Part shown: piece by piece, positions 7,788 to 15,317 of the stretch
Layout: each line of letters opens with the position of its first letter
Numbering within the stretch: position 1 is the stretch's first letter
Source of the DNA: SAR324 cluster bacterium
GTDB lineage: Bacteria > SAR324 > NAC60-12
Direction of reading: 5' to 3'
DNA: 64,000 nt
Assembly: GCA_014382365.1 (NCBI GenBank)
Contig: JACNJW010000028.1
Coordinates: forward strand, 1 to 64,000
The notes under the pieces: model-generated
What the model saw: only the letters and a program-made list of their open reading frames with translations
Told to the model about the DNA's origin: nothing
Database searches by the model: none
Translations under genes and position numbers: made by a program

Positions 7788-8080
7788 ATGTACGAGATAA
7801 AAAAGACAACACAATTTCAGAAATGGTTTAAAATCTTAAAGATATTAAGATAAAAGCCAGAATAACTTTAAGACTTAAAAGTGTATCTCTAGGAAATTTT
7901 GGAGATCATAAATCTCTTGGGGAAAATCTTTTTGAATTACGTTTTTTCTTTGGTAGTGGTTATCGTATTTATTACACAATAAAAAGTGGTCAAGTTATTT
8001 TTTTGCTAATAGGTGGTGACAAATCATCACAAAATAAAGATATAAATAAAGCAAAGACGCTATGCAAAATACTGGAGTAA
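7788..8080 (+). pseudogene. Frameshifted RelE-like toxin (type II addiction module killer protein)
   Basis: The ATG at 7788 opens MYEIKKTTQFQKWFKILK and then hits a TAA at about residue 22. One base removed or added in the A/T run near 7832-7842 restores the typical rest of the family in another frame: KARITLRL, then LGNFGDHKSLGENLFELRFF, then GYRIYYT, then LLIGGDKSSQNKDINKAK, ending at a TAA at 8078. This matches the RelE-like partner of HI1420-type antitoxins. One missing A in the run TTTAAAATC would explain it. The antitoxin ATG follows the stop codon directly. Likely a decayed toxin. Programmed frameshifting or assembly error are less likely alternatives. Confidence 0.8.
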
Positions 8081-8371
8081 ATGAACATGGAAACTGAAGT
8101 TAGCAATTGGGATGCAAGCGAGTATCTTGATAGCCCAGAAATGATAAAAGAATATATTAATGCTGCAATTGAGGATGGAAGTCCTGAATTATTACAAGCT
8201 GCTTTAGGTGATGTAGCTAAAGCTCAGGGTATGACTGATATTGCAAAAAAAGCAAATGTAAGTAGACAAAACCTTTATAAGACATTTTCTACTGATAGCA
8301 ATCCAAGATTAGACACAATTCAAAAAGTAATTCATTCTCTTGGACTTAAACTTAAAGTTGAAACACTGTAA
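8081..8371 (+). CDS. Antitoxin of the HI1420 (addiction module antidote) type
   Basis: A 96-residue protein with the hallmark order of this family. NWDASEYLDSPEMIKEYINA is followed by EDGSPELLQAALGDVAKAQG and an HTH at about residues 50-92 (TDIAKKANVSRQNLYKTFS). It binds DNA and the RelE-like toxin. The ATG at 8081 abuts the toxin stop codon. A second ATG two codons on (8087) is equally plausible. The frame is intact although the toxin is broken, so it now stands as an orphan antitoxin, possibly protecting against a related module. An attC-like site follows the stop codon. Confidence 0.85.
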   Translation: MNMETEVSNWDASEYLDSPEMIKEYINAAIEDGSPELLQAALGDVAKAQGMTDIAKKANVSRQNLYKTFSTDSNPRLDTIQKVIHSLGLKLKVETL

Positions 8372-8377
8372 TTTGCT

Positions 8378-8435
8378 TTATAACAAAAAAATGCAGTGGA
8401 TGCAAAAAGACGCACCACTGATTTAGGTGTTAGAG
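8378..8435 (+). repeat. attC-like site 5, after the HI1420-type antitoxin
   Basis: A 58-bp site starting TTATAAC and ending GGTGTTAGAG. CAGTGG at 8394-8399 pairs with CCACTG at 8415-8420. It begins 6 bases after the stop codon, and the next gene starts 9 bases beyond its end. Confidence 0.8.
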
Positions 8436-8444
8436 CTTTAAGAT

Positions 8445-8924
8445 ATGGATAAACTAATAATTGAGTTAATAGCTGATCATCCAGAAGCACTAGCCGTGCT
8501 CAAAGGCCTTTTTGAGTCTGAGTGGGAACCATATTACGGAGCATCAGGAGCAGGTGATGCCGAAACAGATATAAAAAATTCAGCCAACCGAACTGAGTTA
8601 CCAATTGCTGTCGTTGCTATCTTTGATGGAAATATTTGTGGTACTGCTGCCCTAAAGATGGAGTCAGTAACAACATACCCTGATTTCTTCCCTTGGCTTG
8701 CTGGTTTACTTGTTGCTCCAGAATATCGAAGGCAAGGAATTGGAGAACAACTTATTATAGAAATAGAAAAACTCGCAAAACAACTTGGGTATGAAAATAT
8801 CTATGTTGGTACCGGTGAAAAATCTGGAATGTCAGAAATTACCTTAGATAAGCGAAACTGGAAGTATGTAGACAAGAGCGAATATTTTGTGTCAGAAGCG
8901 AGTGTATACAAGAAAAAGCTCTAA
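8445..8924 (+). CDS. GNAT-family N-acetyltransferase
   Basis: A 159-residue GNAT protein. The acetyl-CoA-binding motif A is clear at about residues 85-105 (AGLLVAPEYRRQGIGEQLI, the R/Q-x-x-G-x-G/A loop). The preceding strand carries GTAALKMESV. The substrate (amine, amino acid, antibiotic or protein) cannot be read from sequence, although GNATs are common integron cargo. It is a single-gene cassette between two attC-like sites. The stop codon TAA overlaps the left core (CTCTAAC) of the next site. The start at 8445 is the ATG nearest the preceding attC. Confidence 0.88.
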   Translation: MDKLIIELIADHPEALAVLKGLFESEWEPYYGASGAGDAETDIKNSANRTELPIAVVAIFDGNICGTAALKMESVTTYPDFFPWLAGLLVAPEYRRQGIGEQLIIEIEKLAKQLGYENIYVGTGEKSGMSEITLDKRNWKYVDKSEYFVSEASVYKKKL

Positions 8925-9002
8925 CAAGCCAATCAAGATCGCACGCAAAAAGTGCGTGCAGGGTCCGCCAAACTACGGAGCCCCCTTATTGAAGCGTTAG
9001 CT
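8919..9002 (+). repeat. attC-like site 6, after the GNAT gene
   Basis: An 84-bp site starting CTCTAAC and ending GCGTTAGCT. It includes an internal hairpin, GCACGCAAAAAGTGCGTGC (8941-8959). The outer arms (CAATCAAG and CTTATTG) pair imperfectly. It overlaps the GNAT stop codon. Confidence 0.82.
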
Positions 9003-9024
9003 GAAATAAATACAGGATAATAAA

Positions 9025-9408
9025 ATGAGCATATTACACGAAATACCAGATGTTTCGAGCACCAATGCGCCCAGTGTTACTTATTCTCATGTTGTGCGAG
9101 CAGGGAATGTCCTCTATGTAGCAGGACAGGCCGGCATGGATTACAGGACTGGAGAGATACCTGATGACTTTGAATCTCAAGCTCGGCAAGCTTTTGAAAA
9201 CCTCTCATCATTGCTCGATGCATCTGGAAGCAGTTTGGACAAAGTTGTGAAAACTACAATCTGGCTTTGTAATGCAAATAATTTTGCAAAACTAAATGAG
9301 CTTTATTCAGAATTTTTTCCTGACAATCCACCAACACGCTCAACTCCAATCGTCTGTCTACCACTCAAGGAATTGCACATTTCGATAGAGTGTATTGCTC
9401 TGGTTTAA
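9025..9408 (+). CDS. ridA: RidA/YjgF/YER057c family enamine/imine deaminase
   Basis: A 127-residue protein of normal RidA length. The conserved substrate-binding Arg is at residue 105 in PPTRSTPIVC and the family's C-terminal Glu is in IECIALV (about residue 122). RidA hydrolyses reactive 2-aminoacrylate-type enamines released by PLP enzymes, or has a related role. It is the last gene of the cassette array. No clean attC follows it. GGCATTATACC at 9421-9431 may be the remnant of a right core. Whether it acts with the amino-acid enzymes elsewhere in the window is unknown. Confidence 0.88.
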   Translation: MSILHEIPDVSSTNAPSVTYSHVVRAGNVLYVAGQAGMDYRTGEIPDDFESQARQAFENLSSLLDASGSSLDKVVKTTIWLCNANNFAKLNELYSEFFPDNPPTRSTPIVCLPLKELHISIECIALV

Positions 9409-9522
9409 AATTATCAATTAGGCATTATACCTGAGGCTCAATAATAATTAGGGTCAGAGTAATATAATCAACATTCGAACGATACAACTTATTACTTCAT
9501 AGCAAGTTGCGGGGAGCTAAAA

Positions 9523-9549
9523 CAGGCTCTTTCCACGCCTGTGAGCCTG
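9523..9549. terminator. Weak hairpin between the cassette array and the M48 gene
   Basis: CAGGCTC (9523-9529) pairs with GAGCCTG (9543-9549) around a 13-base loop in the gap between convergent genes. There is no strong T-run on either side, so terminator function is only a possibility. The rest of the 145-base gap shows nothing else. Confidence 0.3.
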
Positions 9550-9553
9550 GTCG

Positions 9554-10609
9554 TTAATTTACAATTTGACAAATATTCTGCAGATCTTTCCAGCTCTTTG
9601 CAGATAGAACAGGTTTGCTTTCATAATCTGCTTCAAGTTCAATCAGTTCTTTTAACTTTTGGAGTCGGAAAGACATATCCGGATGGCTTAAAAGGACATC
9701 CGGCAGGGATGAAGAATTATTCTGTAAAACCTTAAACATGGTCAGCATTTCTTCAGGATTAATCTCGGCTTGAGACAAAAGCTGCAGAGCTGAAGAGTCT
9801 GCTTCCAGTTCCAGTGCACGGGTATATTTTAGCAATGAGAGTACCTGAACACCTGCAAAAAGAGTTTCTGCAATTGCATTCTCTTCTACTGTCAGCAGTT
9901 TAAAAACTCCAAACAAGGCAGCCTGATTCAATAAATTTTCTGTTCCATGTCGCTGCAGAACATGCTGCATCTCATGCGCGAGTACTCCTGACAGGGCTTC
10001 CGCAGAAGGGCTTTTTTCAAGCAGTCCCCGGAAAATTAAAATAGAACCTCCAGGAAAAGCAATCGCGTTTACCAATGTTGAATCTATTACCTCTACCTGA
10101 AATTCGTAAGTAGAGTCTGCAGGAGTTAGGCGTGAAACCAGTTTTTCTAGTGCCGGTTTTCCTGCAGTAGACTCACATATTTTACGCTCTGCAAACAATT
10201 CATTTATCACATATTGTCCCAACTGTTTTTCTATAGAAACTGGAACAAATTTTGCGACCAGTCCGGAAGCCAGCGGAAGTGCCCAGTAGATTGTTGCTGG
10301 AACTAACAACACTGTCAGCAAAGCCAATCCCCATAATTTAAGCGGAGATTTTCCGGAGATTTTGTTTCCAAATCCTTCACTGAACTTAGGATCTTCAACT
10401 TCCAGTATTTCAGGTGGGAACGCACCATATTCCAAGCGTAGCGGACCTTGAGAACGATCCTGCAGTACACGAAATTTTTCATTTTCCCAAATTCGTGAAG
10501 TACCGTCTTCAAACTCAATTTTTACGTCCTGTCTCTGCAGGTGAACATCCACGTTTTGGTGAGTTGCAGTGCGGCCGTCAAAAAAGCGTGCCTTAAATAC
10601 TTGAGGCAT
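9554..10609 (-). CDS. M48-family membrane zinc metallopeptidase
   Basis: A 351-residue protein with a soluble N-terminal beta-rich part (1-85), one transmembrane segment at about 91-113 and an M48 catalytic domain. The zinc motif HEMQH is at 212-216, and the third ligand is probably Glu269 in ALELEADSSAL. M48 peptidases such as HtpX, BepA and LoiP cleave misfolded envelope proteins. The gene follows the DUF898 gene with a 2-base gap, so the two are co-transcribed. DUF898 plus M48 is a recurring proteobacterial pairing. It marks the return to ordinary chromosome after the cassette array. Confidence 0.88.
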   Translation of the reverse strand: MPQVFKARFFDGRTATHQNVDVHLQRQDVKIEFEDGTSRIWENEKFRVLQDRSQGPLRLEYGAFPPEILEVEDPKFSEGFGNKISGKSPLKLWGLALLTVLLVPATIYWALPLASGLVAKFVPVSIEKQLGQYVINELFAERKICESTAGKPALEKLVSRLTPADSTYEFQVEVIDSTLVNAIAFPGGSILIFRGLLEKSPSAEALSGVLAHEMQHVLQRHGTENLLNQAALFGVFKLLTVEENAIAETLFAGVQVLSLLKYTRALELEADSSALQLLSQAEINPEEMLTMFKVLQNNSSSLPDVLLSHPDMSFRLQKLKELIELEADYESKPVLSAKSWKDLQNICQIVN

Positions 10610-10611
10610 CT

Positions 10612-11685
10612 CTACATTTCCACATCAAAATAATCTGCCATGCCTTCACCGGTTGCATTTGACAATTTAGCTTCAGCCTGTTTTATTGCAGCAAGATCAA
10701 TTATCCCCTCTAAGCACAATGTTCCCAGATAGAATTTTTTATAGCGGACTATTGCCCAGGCTCGCCCCATGCCCAAAGTAAGAATCATAATCAGCAAAAA
10801 TATCAGTGATTCTTTCAACCATCTTCCTCCATAGAGCCTGGAAACTATGCTGGCCTGAGCATAACTGGTGTGACTCCAAAAGTAGCGCTGCAGATTTGCT
10901 CTCAACCAGAACGAATATAGTCCAAAAGTCAGCACTGTCAACAGCATCCCTTTGAGCCAGATGCGGAAAACCTCTTTGCCTTCTCCGTCATAACTAAAGG
11001 CTATGTTTCCGAAAGTTGTTGTTGAAATCCAATATTCCTGGAAACGATTAAGATAGTATGGATAATAAAACCCCAAACTCAGCAACGTCAGTAACCAGCC
11101 CTTTACAATGAGAATTCCTGTGTCTTTAAAAGTTCCCAGAAAACGAAACCTAATTCCTCGCCACGATGTGCGACTCATCCGGTAGCGTCGCACACCAACT
11201 GAAGCAAACAGCATGAGCAGCATAAAAATTAAAAAATACAAAAAACCAATAAAAAACAGCATCCCCTCTTCAAATACTCCTGCAAGAATTCCCTCGTAGA
11301 TAAAATCCAGAATCAGTAATACGCCAAATACCTTTAAAAGACCAATAAACATTTCAGCTCCGGTTCCATGAAATTGAAAATCACTATCATGAATTCTGCT
11401 AGAACCGTAATAGAAACGTAGCTGCGTGGCTTTTGCCCAGGGATAATAGATGCCCAGTGTCAAGATATTCAAAAATAAATTTTTAATTAATATTCCAAAC
11501 AGTTCTCCACCCTCACCCTCAAATGACAGAGGCCAGCTTCCTTCAAGCAGTGAACGTTCTGCTTCAACTTCTGCAGTTTGTTGAGCTTCTTCCTGTGTGT
11601 TTTCGGAGTCTTTTAACTCCTGCCGGCTCAGCAGTTCATTAAACTCTACTTTTTCTTTATCATCTTTAGACATTTTAACCTTCAT
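10612..11685 (-). CDS. YjgN/DUF898 family membrane protein
   Basis: A 357-residue integral membrane protein. The charged, Glu/Gln-rich N-terminus (1-50) precedes the DUF898 core. The core contains repeated segments of the LGIYYPWAKATQLRF type near residues 75-95, LGFYYPYYLNRFQEYW near 205-220, and GLYSFWLRANLQRYFW near 255-270. These Y/W-rich repeats are diagnostic of the family, whose function is unknown. It is the first gene of a two-gene operon with the M48 peptidase, which suggests an envelope protein-quality or lipid-related role. The ATG at 11685 follows a GGGAGG sequence very closely. An ATG at 11673 is an alternative. Confidence 0.85.
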   Translation of the reverse strand: MKVKMSKDDKEKVEFNELLSRQELKDSENTQEEAQQTAEVEAERSLLEGSWPLSFEGEGGELFGILIKNLFLNILTLGIYYPWAKATQLRFYYGSSRIHDSDFQFHGTGAEMFIGLLKVFGVLLILDFIYEGILAGVFEEGMLFFIGFLYFLIFMLLMLFASVGVRRYRMSRTSWRGIRFRFLGTFKDTGILIVKGWLLTLLSLGFYYPYYLNRFQEYWISTTTFGNIAFSYDGEGKEVFRIWLKGMLLTVLTFGLYSFWLRANLQRYFWSHTSYAQASIVSRLYGGRWLKESLIFLLIMILTLGMGRAWAIVRYKKFYLGTLCLEGIIDLAAIKQAEAKLSNATGEGMADYFDVEM

Positions 11686-11913
11686 TCCCTCCCAAAAGGA
11701 GATAATTTAGTGAGCATATTGTGAATTGTCACACATTAAAGCTAATAATAAATAACTACAAGGGGAAAATCTTCAGAAAAATATTAATTATAGAAATCAG
11801 ACATTTATTTGCTGGTAGAAAACACAAAAACAGCTTGAAAGTATTTGTATTTATGAGTAAAATTTTAAGTTCGAATGAAGGAAAAAAACAGAGAGGATGG
11901 CCAATTTTTCTAA

Positions 11914-11938
11914 GCTGTTTCCGGAGAGAATAAACAGC
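11914..11938 (+). promoter_or_regulatory. Hairpin holding a Shine-Dalgarno-like loop before apbE
   Basis: GCTGTTT (11914-11920) pairs with AAACAGC (11932-11938). The loop holds CCGGAGAG, a Shine-Dalgarno-like sequence, and apbE starts 4 bases after the stem. This could tune translation. Alternatively a GTG at 11958 with ATGGAG upstream may be the real start. The rest of the 257-base gap between divergent genes is AT-rich with no further signal I can support. Confidence 0.3.
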
Positions 11939-11942
11939 GACA

Positions 11943-12977
11943 ATGATGGAGATACTAGTGAAAAATAACGAACAAAAAAGTGGGCTGTCAGCTAAATATC
12001 CGCGCAGGACAATGCTAAAATGGGGCGGAGCAGCAGTACTTGTTGCCGCCGGAGCTGGATTTGGACCAACTCTTTTCCGAAACCGACAGATTTTCCGCAG
12101 GACGGAATTGTTGATGGGTTCATTTGGCGAAATTCAAATCGTACACGATGATGCTGTCAAAGCTACTGCATTACTGGATCAGGCTTTTGCTGAAGCACGG
12201 CGGATCGAAATGCTGATGAGTCGTTTTCAGACAGACAGTGACATCGGACGAATAAATCTACATGCACAAACTGAAGCTGTTGTCATCTCCGCAGAAACTG
12301 CTGCTGTACTGCAGCGCGCACTGCATTGGTCAAAAGTTACTGAAGGCCGCTTCGACCCCGCAATTGGACATCTTTCAAAATTATGGAACTTGGAAGATGA
12401 ATCTCCAGTTCCGGAAAAATCCCAACTCGAGTTATTGGCATCACAGAGTTTTTTCAAAGACATCAAACTCGAAAATAATTCCAACTCTCAGACTGTGAGT
12501 TTTTTAAGTTCTGAAATGCAACTGGATTTGGGTGGGATTGCTAAAGGCTATGCCGTGGATCAAGTGGCTGCTGTTTTACAAAATTCCGGTATTGAACAAG
12601 CACTGATTAATTTTGGTGGAGACTTAATGGCACTCGGAGGACGAGATGAGTCAAAAGCTTGGCGGGTTGGAATCAAAGATCCAAATAAACCTGAAAAAAT
12701 TTCTCAGGTTTTGAATTTGAGGAATCAGGCAGTTGCAACTTCCGGAAACTATGAACAGTTCCGTAGATCAGAAAATGGCGAGTTGTTGTCGCACCATTTA
12801 ATTGATCCTCAAAGTGCACGTCCCGGACGTCTGAAGTTTCATGGACTTTCGGTGATTGGCTCCAACTGCATGGATACAGACGCACTGGCTACGGGCTTGT
12901 TTTTCCAAGACAGATCCCAGGCACAGCAGCTTTTGGAAGATTTTACCACTGGATTCAGTACAATCAGACTCGGCTGA
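11943..12977 (+). CDS. apbE: FAD:protein FMN transferase ApbE
   Basis: A 344-residue ApbE-family protein that covalently attaches FMN to Thr of (S/T)GAT motifs in RnfD and RnfG. The N-terminus has a Tat-like signal (twin Arg at 21-22, then TMLKWGGAAVLVAAGAG), so it acts outside the inner membrane, where the Rnf FMN sites face. Family motifs include LMGSFGEI (about 57-64), the FDPAIG segment, MQLDLGGIAKGYAVDQV (about 192-209), the strand ALINFGGDLMALG and, near the C-terminus, GSNCMDTDALATGLF, the metal-binding part. It is transcribed towards the end of the rnf operon, whose RnfD and RnfG carry the target motifs. Confidence 0.92.
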   Translation: MMEILVKNNEQKSGLSAKYPRRTMLKWGGAAVLVAAGAGFGPTLFRNRQIFRRTELLMGSFGEIQIVHDDAVKATALLDQAFAEARRIEMLMSRFQTDSDIGRINLHAQTEAVVISAETAAVLQRALHWSKVTEGRFDPAIGHLSKLWNLEDESPVPEKSQLELLASQSFFKDIKLENNSNSQTVSFLSSEMQLDLGGIAKGYAVDQVAAVLQNSGIEQALINFGGDLMALGGRDESKAWRVGIKDPNKPEKISQVLNLRNQAVATSGNYEQFRRSENGELLSHHLIDPQSARPGRLKFHGLSVIGSNCMDTDALATGLFFQDRSQAQQLLEDFTTGFSTIRLG

Positions 12978-12990
12978 ATCAAAGTTTGCT

Positions 12991-13033
12991 GGGAGACTAA
13001 TGACTCACTTTTAAGCTGAAGACTCAGTCTCCC
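12991..13033. terminator. Possible bidirectional terminator between apbE and the rnf operon
   Basis: GGGAGACT at 12991-12998 is the exact complement of AGTCTCCC at 13026-13033, across a 27-base loop containing GACTC repeats. It lies where apbE (plus) and the rnf operon (minus) converge. The large loop, the absence of a clear T-run and overlap with the last codons of the small Cys-rich gene weaken the call. Confidence 0.3.
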
Positions 13034-13208
13034 TGGTACATGCTCCTCCGGCAGCACACATACAATTTTTTCCGCAACCAGAGCCTTCTTCCCTGCTTGC
13101 TCCCAACTCAGGATGAGTTTCTGCAAACCTCCTTGCCATGTGCTGTACTACAATCCATCCCAACAATATCAACAAAATAGCTGTAATCGCAGTCAAATAT
13201 TTCAACAT
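13011..13208 (-). CDS. Small Cys-rich single-pass membrane protein at the end of the rnf operon
   Basis: A 65-residue protein. The N-terminal transmembrane helix covers about residues 5-25 (LTAITAILLILLGWIVVQHM). A short charged stretch and a Cys-rich tail GCGKNCMCAAGGAC (about 44-57) follow. It starts 39 bases after rnfA on the same strand, so it is probably the last gene of the operon. The layout resembles NqrM, the small membrane protein needed to insert iron into Na+-NQR, and FeoB-associated Cys-rich proteins. The exact Cys motif differs from those I recall. Inference: it helps mature the iron site between RnfA and RnfE. Not assigned to a known family. Confidence 0.65.
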   Translation of the reverse strand: MLKYLTAITAILLILLGWIVVQHMARRFAETHPELGASREEGSGCGKNCMCAAGGACTRETESSA

Positions 13209-13247
13209 GGTCTTTTAATTTTGATTATTGCTTGATCCGTTTTTTTC

Positions 13248-13829
13248 TCAATTTCCAAGTCCGGCAAATCCCATAAAACTCAAAGACAGCAAACCTGCCA
13301 GCATCAAACTCATCGCTGCACCCTGACTGACATTTGGCACATCCGAAAGTTGCAAACGCTCCCGCAAACCAGCCATCAAAATCAGGGCTAGTGTAAATCC
13401 TGCTCCAGCACCTAAACTGTATGCTACGCTCTGAAGAAAATTATATTCACGGAAAGTCTGAAAAAGGGCCAAACCTAAAATTGCACAATTGGTGGTAATC
13501 AGTGGTAGAAATATTCCAAGTGCACGAAACAGTACAGGACTGAATTTTTTAAGTGTCATTTCAACCAACTGTACTGCCGAAGCAATTACTGCAATGTAAC
13601 AAATCAAACGCAGGAATTCCAGCTGAAATTCAATCAGCAGCAAATTGATGCCGTAAGCACAAAGGGAGCTGACAAACATCACAAAGGTAGTTGCTAAACC
13701 CATGTTCCAGGCTGTTGACAATTTTCCGGATACTCCCAGGAAAGGACAAATTCCGAGAAATGAACTCAGTACAAAATTGTTTATGATGCAGGCATTTAAA
13801 AACACAAACATCATTGAGTCAGTAGCCAT
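13248..13829 (-). CDS. rnfA: Rnf complex membrane subunit RnfA
   Basis: A 193-residue protein with six predicted membrane segments, typical of RnfA/NqrE. It has the family sequences NACIINNFVLSSFLGICPFLGVS near the N-terminus and LPLITTNCAILGLALF near residues 108-123. The Cys residues in these two half-helices (CPFLG and NCAILG) bind the shared iron site with RnfE. It starts 40 bases after rnfE. Ordinary in length and motifs. Confidence 0.95.
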   Translation of the reverse strand: MATDSMMFVFLNACIINNFVLSSFLGICPFLGVSGKLSTAWNMGLATTFVMFVSSLCAYGINLLLIEFQLEFLRLICYIAVIASAVQLVEMTLKKFSPVLFRALGIFLPLITTNCAILGLALFQTFREYNFLQSVAYSLGAGAGFTLALILMAGLRERLQLSDVPNVSQGAAMSLMLAGLLSLSFMGFAGLGN

Positions 13830-13869
13830 TTTTTATTTCGTTAAGTTTTGAAAATTAAACATTTTCTTA

Positions 13870-14559
13870 TTAGTTTTTGGTTTCAGCTAATTGCAAATCA
13901 GGACTCAAGGCTTTCATATCTTTGCGTTCTTTGAGCCAATTAAACAACAGTAGCCATGCACCTAAAACAAAAAAACCTCCAGGCGGTAAAATCATTACGG
14001 ACCATGCTTGAAAATTTTCGCCAAACAAAGATATTCCCAAAAATGTTCCGTTGCCTAAAATTTCACGAACACCTCCCAGACAGAGCAGTGCCAGTGTAAA
14101 TCCAATTCCCATCCCAAGTGCGTCCAGCATGGCTGCACCAACTTTGTTTTTTGATGCAAAGGCTTCGGCACGTCCCAAAATAATGCAGTTTACAACAATT
14201 AGCTGGATGAAGGCACCAAGCGCGTTGTAGAGATCAAGACTGATGGCCTGGATAACGTAATCTACCACTGTGACAAAGGTCGCGATGATCACGATGTAGG
14301 AGGCAATTCGTACCTGTTTTGGAATAAAGTTCCGCAGCAGAGCAACCAAAGTATTGGAGCAGAAGAGTACAAACAAAGAGGCAATCCCCATTGCCAGTGC
14401 ATTGACAACTGAGTTGGTAACAGCCAGCACAGGACACATGCCCAGCAGCATCACAAAGACCGGATTGTCCTGCCAGATTCCCCGCAGAAAAGTATCCATT
14501 GAATCAGGCTGGCTTTTTAATTTAACTTCACTGTGAGCAGCAGAAGTGTTTGTAGTCAT
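13870..14559 (-). CDS. rnfE: Rnf complex membrane subunit RnfE
   Basis: A 229-residue membrane protein homologous to RnfA. The conserved half-helices NPVFVMLLGMCPVLAVTNS (about 31-49) and QLIVVNCIILGRAEAFA (about 118-134) supply the Cys ligands. A further ILPPGGFFVLGAWLLL segment lies at the C-terminus. It forms the RnfA-RnfE core that carries electrons across the membrane. The ATG overlaps the rnfG stop codon as ATGA, showing translational coupling. Confidence 0.95.
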   Translation of the reverse strand: MTTNTSAAHSEVKLKSQPDSMDTFLRGIWQDNPVFVMLLGMCPVLAVTNSVVNALAMGIASLFVLFCSNTLVALLRNFIPKQVRIASYIVIIATFVTVVDYVIQAISLDLYNALGAFIQLIVVNCIILGRAEAFASKNKVGAAMLDALGMGIGFTLALLCLGGVREILGNGTFLGISLFGENFQAWSVMILPPGGFFVLGAWLLLFNWLKERKDMKALSPDLQLAETKN

Positions 14560-15317
14560 GATTTTATTATTTTATGCAGATGTTTGATTAACAGAGGCAG
14601 CATTTTTTTAGTACTTTCACGCAGCATCTTACCAATGGCATTGGAAGAAACTGTGGCACCTGAAATACTGTCAATTTGCCAATCTGCAGTTTTTCTGCCG
14701 TGTTTGACTGTTTCGATCGGATTCAACAGTGCCGTTTTTTCCTGATTAAGTTTTGCGTCAAGTGCAATAAAATTTGCAAGAAATTTTAGATCTGTGCCAA
14801 TTTTATCACCCAGACCCGGTGTTTCAGTACTTTTAAGAATTGAAATTCCGGTGATGCATTCGCATTCCGGTGAGTAGCCGTATAAAATTCGAATGACATC
14901 CTGATAGCCCTGTGCTGCAGCTTCCATGGCAATACCAACTAATTTACCGGATGCATCAAAAGCTGCGTAAATAGTTTCAGTCGAAACTTGAGAAACTGTA
15001 GAAGATCCACTGCTTTCTGATTCATTAAATTCTGTTTCCAGCATCAATGCCTGTTCGTTCAACAGATAACTTGTTCTGTTTACTGCTCCCGGAACTACCT
15101 GATAAATCGCCTTCTCAATTGCTCTGCGTTTATTTTCTGCAATATAAGGCTGGGTAAACTGAAAAACAAAAACAATAATAACTCCGGCAATTGTCGCAAT
15201 TCCACCCAGTGCCCGGATCATCACTGTGTTTGACGGTAAATTTTGCACCGGAGGAGGAGTCTCACTCTTTTTTTGCTGACCGCTTGATTCAGAGTTGTTG
15301 TTAGCAGAAACCGTCAT
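14556..15317 (-). CDS. rnfG: Rnf complex FMN-carrying subunit RnfG
   Basis: A 253-residue protein. After a polar Pro/Ser-rich N-terminus, one membrane helix lies at about residues 33-55, followed by an FMN-binding domain outside the membrane. The covalent FMN site is SGAT at 219-222 (Thr222) in DSISGATVSSNAIG, the target of ApbE. GYSPECECITGISILKSTETPGLG is the family signature. The polar first 30 residues and a Ser-rich insert around 98-112 make it a little longer than many RnfG proteins. Its ATG overlaps the rnfD stop codon. Confidence 0.95.
   Translation of the reverse strand: MTVSANNNSESSGQQKKSETPPPVQNLPSNTVMIRALGGIATIAGVIIVFVFQFTQPYIAENKRRAIEKAIYQVVPGAVNRTSYLLNEQALMLETEFNESESSGSSTVSQVSTETIYAAFDASGKLVGIAMEAAAQGYQDVIRILYGYSPECECITGISILKSTETPGLGDKIGTDLKFLANFIALDAKLNQEKTALLNPIETVKHGRKTADWQIDSISGATVSSNAIGKMLRESTKKMLPLLIKHLHKIIKS

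Larger units (their letters stand above)
1647..9408 (+). other. Integron-type gene cassette array without integrase in view (CALIN-like)
   Basis: All genes from about 1647 to 9408 lie on the plus strand. Nearly every one is followed within about 35 bases by an imperfect palindrome that begins with a YYAAC-type core and ends with a GTTRRRY-type core (GTTAGCT, GTTATGT, GTTATAA, GTTAGAG). The next start codon follows closely. This is the layout of integron cassettes. Cargo is typical: toxin-antitoxin pairs, a restriction enzyme, an acetyltransferase and small enzymes. No tyrosine recombinase (IntI) or attI site is inside the window. It could lie to the left, or the array may be orphaned. The array ends abruptly before the minus-strand M48 gene. 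Confidence 0.8.

Noticed and set aside
11721-11933. 70-codon plus-strand frame before apbE
   Set aside because: Lys/Asn/Ile-rich, no start signal and no recognisable features; lies in AT-rich intergenic DNA.
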